The notes below the pieces were generated by a model. It saw only the letters and a list, made by a program, of their open reading frames with translations. It had not been told where the DNA came from and ran no database searches. From Dehalococcoidia bacterium (lineage in GTDB: Bacteria > Chloroflexota > Dehalococcoidia > GIF9 > UBA5629), in assembly GCA_007280145.1 (NCBI GenBank), contig QYPU01000010.1:1-7328 (forward strand): DNA of 7,328 nucleotides, read 5' to 3'. Both the position numbers and the translations under genes were made by a program. This document shows, piece after piece, positions 6,079-7,328 of the stretch (position 1 is its first letter; every line of letters begins with the position of its first letter).

Positions 6079-6188
6079 TTACTCGTCTATGCCTTGGTAG
6101 AAGACAAAATATCTCAACCAAGCCTGAATGAATACGCTCTGGGATATGACATCGTTGCCCCTTGAGCATGAATGCAGTAAAGCAGCGA

Positions 6189-6228
6189 GTGCTACCCTTA
6201 CCTTGCCTATTTGGACAGGCGTTAGCAC
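6189..6228 (+). promoter_or_regulatory. Nested stem-loop just upstream of the Shine-Dalgarno
   Basis: An outer stem GTGCTA (6189-6194) pairs with TAGCAC (6223-6228), and an inner stem GCCT (6205-6208) pairs with AGGC (6217-6220). The structure ends three bases before the GAGGAG (6232-6237) that sets the start at 6244. It could influence ribosome access or mRNA stability; this is inferred from pairing alone. Confidence 0.3.
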
Positions 6229-6243
6229 ATAGAGGAGAAGCCA

Positions 6244-7328
6244 ATGGATAAGCTTAAGGAATTTGAGCCTATATTTTACCCAAAATCGGTGGCAGTGGTG
6301 GGAGTTTCAGCCAATGATGAGAAACCCGGTAATCACTTCTTAAGAGCGATGATAGAGTTTGGGTTTAAGGGTAAGCTTTATCCGGTTAACCCCAGTACGA
6401 ACGAGATACTAGGCCTTAGAGCATATCCCAGCATTGGAGATATTCCAGAACCGGTAGATTTCGTTAATATCAGTGTCCCGGCAAAATATGTCCCTCAGAT
6501 TATAGAAGACTGTGTGGCTAAAGGAGTGCCAGCAGTGGAGATATTTACCGCTGGCTTCAGTGAAGTAGGCGAAGAAGGACGCAGACTTGAGCAAGAAATA
6601 ATGACACTGGCTAAAGGAAAGCTCCGCGTCTTAGGCCCCAACTGCTTTGGGGTATATTGTCCCCGAGGAGGAATTACTCTCCTCCCCGGAGCTAATTACC
6701 CCAGGGAAAGCGGGAACATTGCTATCATTGCACAGAGCGGTGGTTTAGTCGACCAGCTTATCCCGGCAGCCACCGGATATGGACTACGGTTCAGTAAGAT
6801 TATAAGCTATGGAAATGCCTGCGACCTCAACGAAGTCGACCTCCTGGAATACCTGGCTTCTGACCCTGAGACCACGGTCATCGCCGCTTATCTAGAAGGA
6901 GTCAAGGAGGGAAGGCGCTTCTTCCAGGTTGCCAAGCGTCTCTTAGGGAAAAAACCACTTATTATATGGAAGGGTGGGCTTACTGAATCCGGCAAGGTAG
7001 CGGTGAACAGCCATACCGGCTCACTGGGTGGAGAGCAAGCCGTATGGGAGGCCTTCCATAAGCAAACCGGGGCTGTAATGGTGGACGACGCAGAGGAATT
7101 CCTTGACACCACAGCCATCTTCTCTCACTTCCCCCAGGTGGCAGGACGAAGAGTCGGAGTGGTTGGGGGAGGAGGAGCAGTAGGGGTTGCCACCAGCGAT
7201 ATCTGCGAACGTGTCGGACTAAAGATTCCCACGGCACCTCCCAAAATCCAGGAGCGGTTAAGGGCTCTTCTTCCCCCCACTGGAACAAGCCTCAGAAACC
7301 CAGTCGATGTAGGCTCTCCCATGCCACC
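6244..7328 (+). CDS. Acyl-CoA synthetase (NDP/ADP-forming), 5' part, cut by the window end
   Basis: An open frame of 361 complete codons running off the right edge. Members of this superfamily (ADP-forming acetyl-CoA synthetase, succinyl-CoA synthetase-like) interconvert acyl-CoA + ADP + Pi with acid + CoA + ATP, allowing substrate-level phosphorylation. Domain 1 (about 8-140) is a CoA-binding Rossmann domain with SVAVVGVSAN and GPNCFG (131-136). Domain 2 (about 155-297) is the succinyl-CoA-ligase-like flavodoxin domain with AQSGG (163-167) and SYGNACDLNEVDLLEYL (188-204). The motif NSHTGS (255-260) holds H257, the likely phosphorylated histidine. A third domain begins near 300 with VGVVGGGGAVG. 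These are alpha-subunit domains; whether an ATP-grasp beta part is fused or separate cannot be seen. GAGGAG at 6232-6237 supports the start. It may have its own promoter, so its link with the dehydrogenases is only suggestive. Confidence 0.92.
   Translation, partial: MDKLKEFEPIFYPKSVAVVGVSANDEKPGNHFLRAMIEFGFKGKLYPVNPSTNEILGLRAYPSIGDIPEPVDFVNISVPAKYVPQIIEDCVAKGVPAVEIFTAGFSEVGEEGRRLEQEIMTLAKGKLRVLGPNCFGVYCPRGGITLLPGANYPRESGNIAIIAQSGGLVDQLIPAATGYGLRFSKIISYGNACDLNEVDLLEYLASDPETTVIAAYLEGVKEGRRFFQVAKRLLGKKPLIIWKGGLTESGKVAVNSHTGSLGGEQAVWEAFHKQTGAVMVDDAEEFLDTTAIFSHFPQVAGRRVGVVGGGGAVGVATSDICERVGLKIPTAPPKIQERLRALLPPTGTSLRNPVDVGSPMP

Larger units (their letters stand above)
5967..6243. other. Intergenic leader region before the acyl-CoA synthetase gene
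   Basis: The region holds a weak hairpin (5986-6001), a promoter candidate (6049-6078), a loose inverted repeat CTTGGT/ACCAAG (6093-6098 and 6117-6122, 18-nt loop) and a nested stem-loop (6189-6228). A complementary-strand frame covers most of it but starts with TTG, has no recognisable domain and is judged spurious. No known riboswitch class is recognised. Confidence 0.6.

Noticed and set aside
6093..6122. Inverted repeat CTTGGT / ACCAAG as a terminator or operator
   Set aside because: Only 6 bp, with an 18-nt loop and no T tract; too weak to call as a site.
5996..6244. 82-codon frame on the minus strand in the gap before the acyl-CoA synthetase gene
   Set aside because: It begins with TTG, overlaps the promoter and stem-loop candidates, has no recognisable domain, and its partly hydrophobic end looks like chance composition.

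Overview
This window looks like ordinary bacterial chromosome from an uncultured anaerobe-like lineage. The combination of paired acyl-CoA dehydrogenases, an NDP-forming acyl-CoA synthetase, a DrrA/DrrB-type ABC exporter, a small DUF4870 membrane protein and dispersed intergenic repeats ending in CTCGCAATGAC fits Chloroflexota (Dehalococcoidia-like). Desulfobacterota or a similar group cannot be excluded without a search. Every gene I can support is on the + strand, and base composition looks balanced throughout, with no obvious foreign block.

Layout. 1-92: the edge of a repeat, then a good sigma-70-like promoter and a strong Shine-Dalgarno. 93-419: a 108-aa DUF4870/Tic20-like membrane protein. 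515-1633 and 1626-2819: two acyl-CoA dehydrogenase genes overlapping by 8 nt. 2820-3194: a gap of about 375 bp holding two different palindromic repeat elements. 3195-4154, 4151-5113 and 5139-5966: two DrrA-type ABC ATPases and one ABC-2 permease, tightly coupled. 5967-6243: a leader region with a weak hairpin, a promoter candidate and a nested stem-loop just before the next Shine-Dalgarno. 6244 to the right edge: the first 361 codons of an NDP(ADP)-forming acyl-CoA synthetase, cut by the window end.

The most informative observation concerns the dehydrogenase pair. The first protein lacks the usual FAD-binding TE..GSD signature and has Asp where the catalytic Glu normally sits, but it keeps the residues that normally reach across to a partner's FAD (R264, F267, Q275, Q332-ILGGHG). 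The second protein has the reverse pattern: intact TEAGCGSD, FVTQG and catalytic E374 (IFEGT), but no cross-subunit Arg or Gln, and GG changed to GP. This predicts an obligate alpha2beta2 enzyme with half the usual number of active sites, as known for actinobacterial steroid FadE pairs.

The ABC module is also asymmetric: the first ATPase has Glu in place of the Q-loop Gln, while its partner is canonical. A plausible but unproven overall picture is oxidation of an unusual acyl-CoA by the heteromeric dehydrogenase, energy recovery or activation by the acyl-CoA synthetase, and export of a hydrophobic compound by the ABC system. The three units appear to be separately transcribed, and nothing in the window names the substrate. 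No RNA gene, CRISPR array, transposase or integrase was seen.
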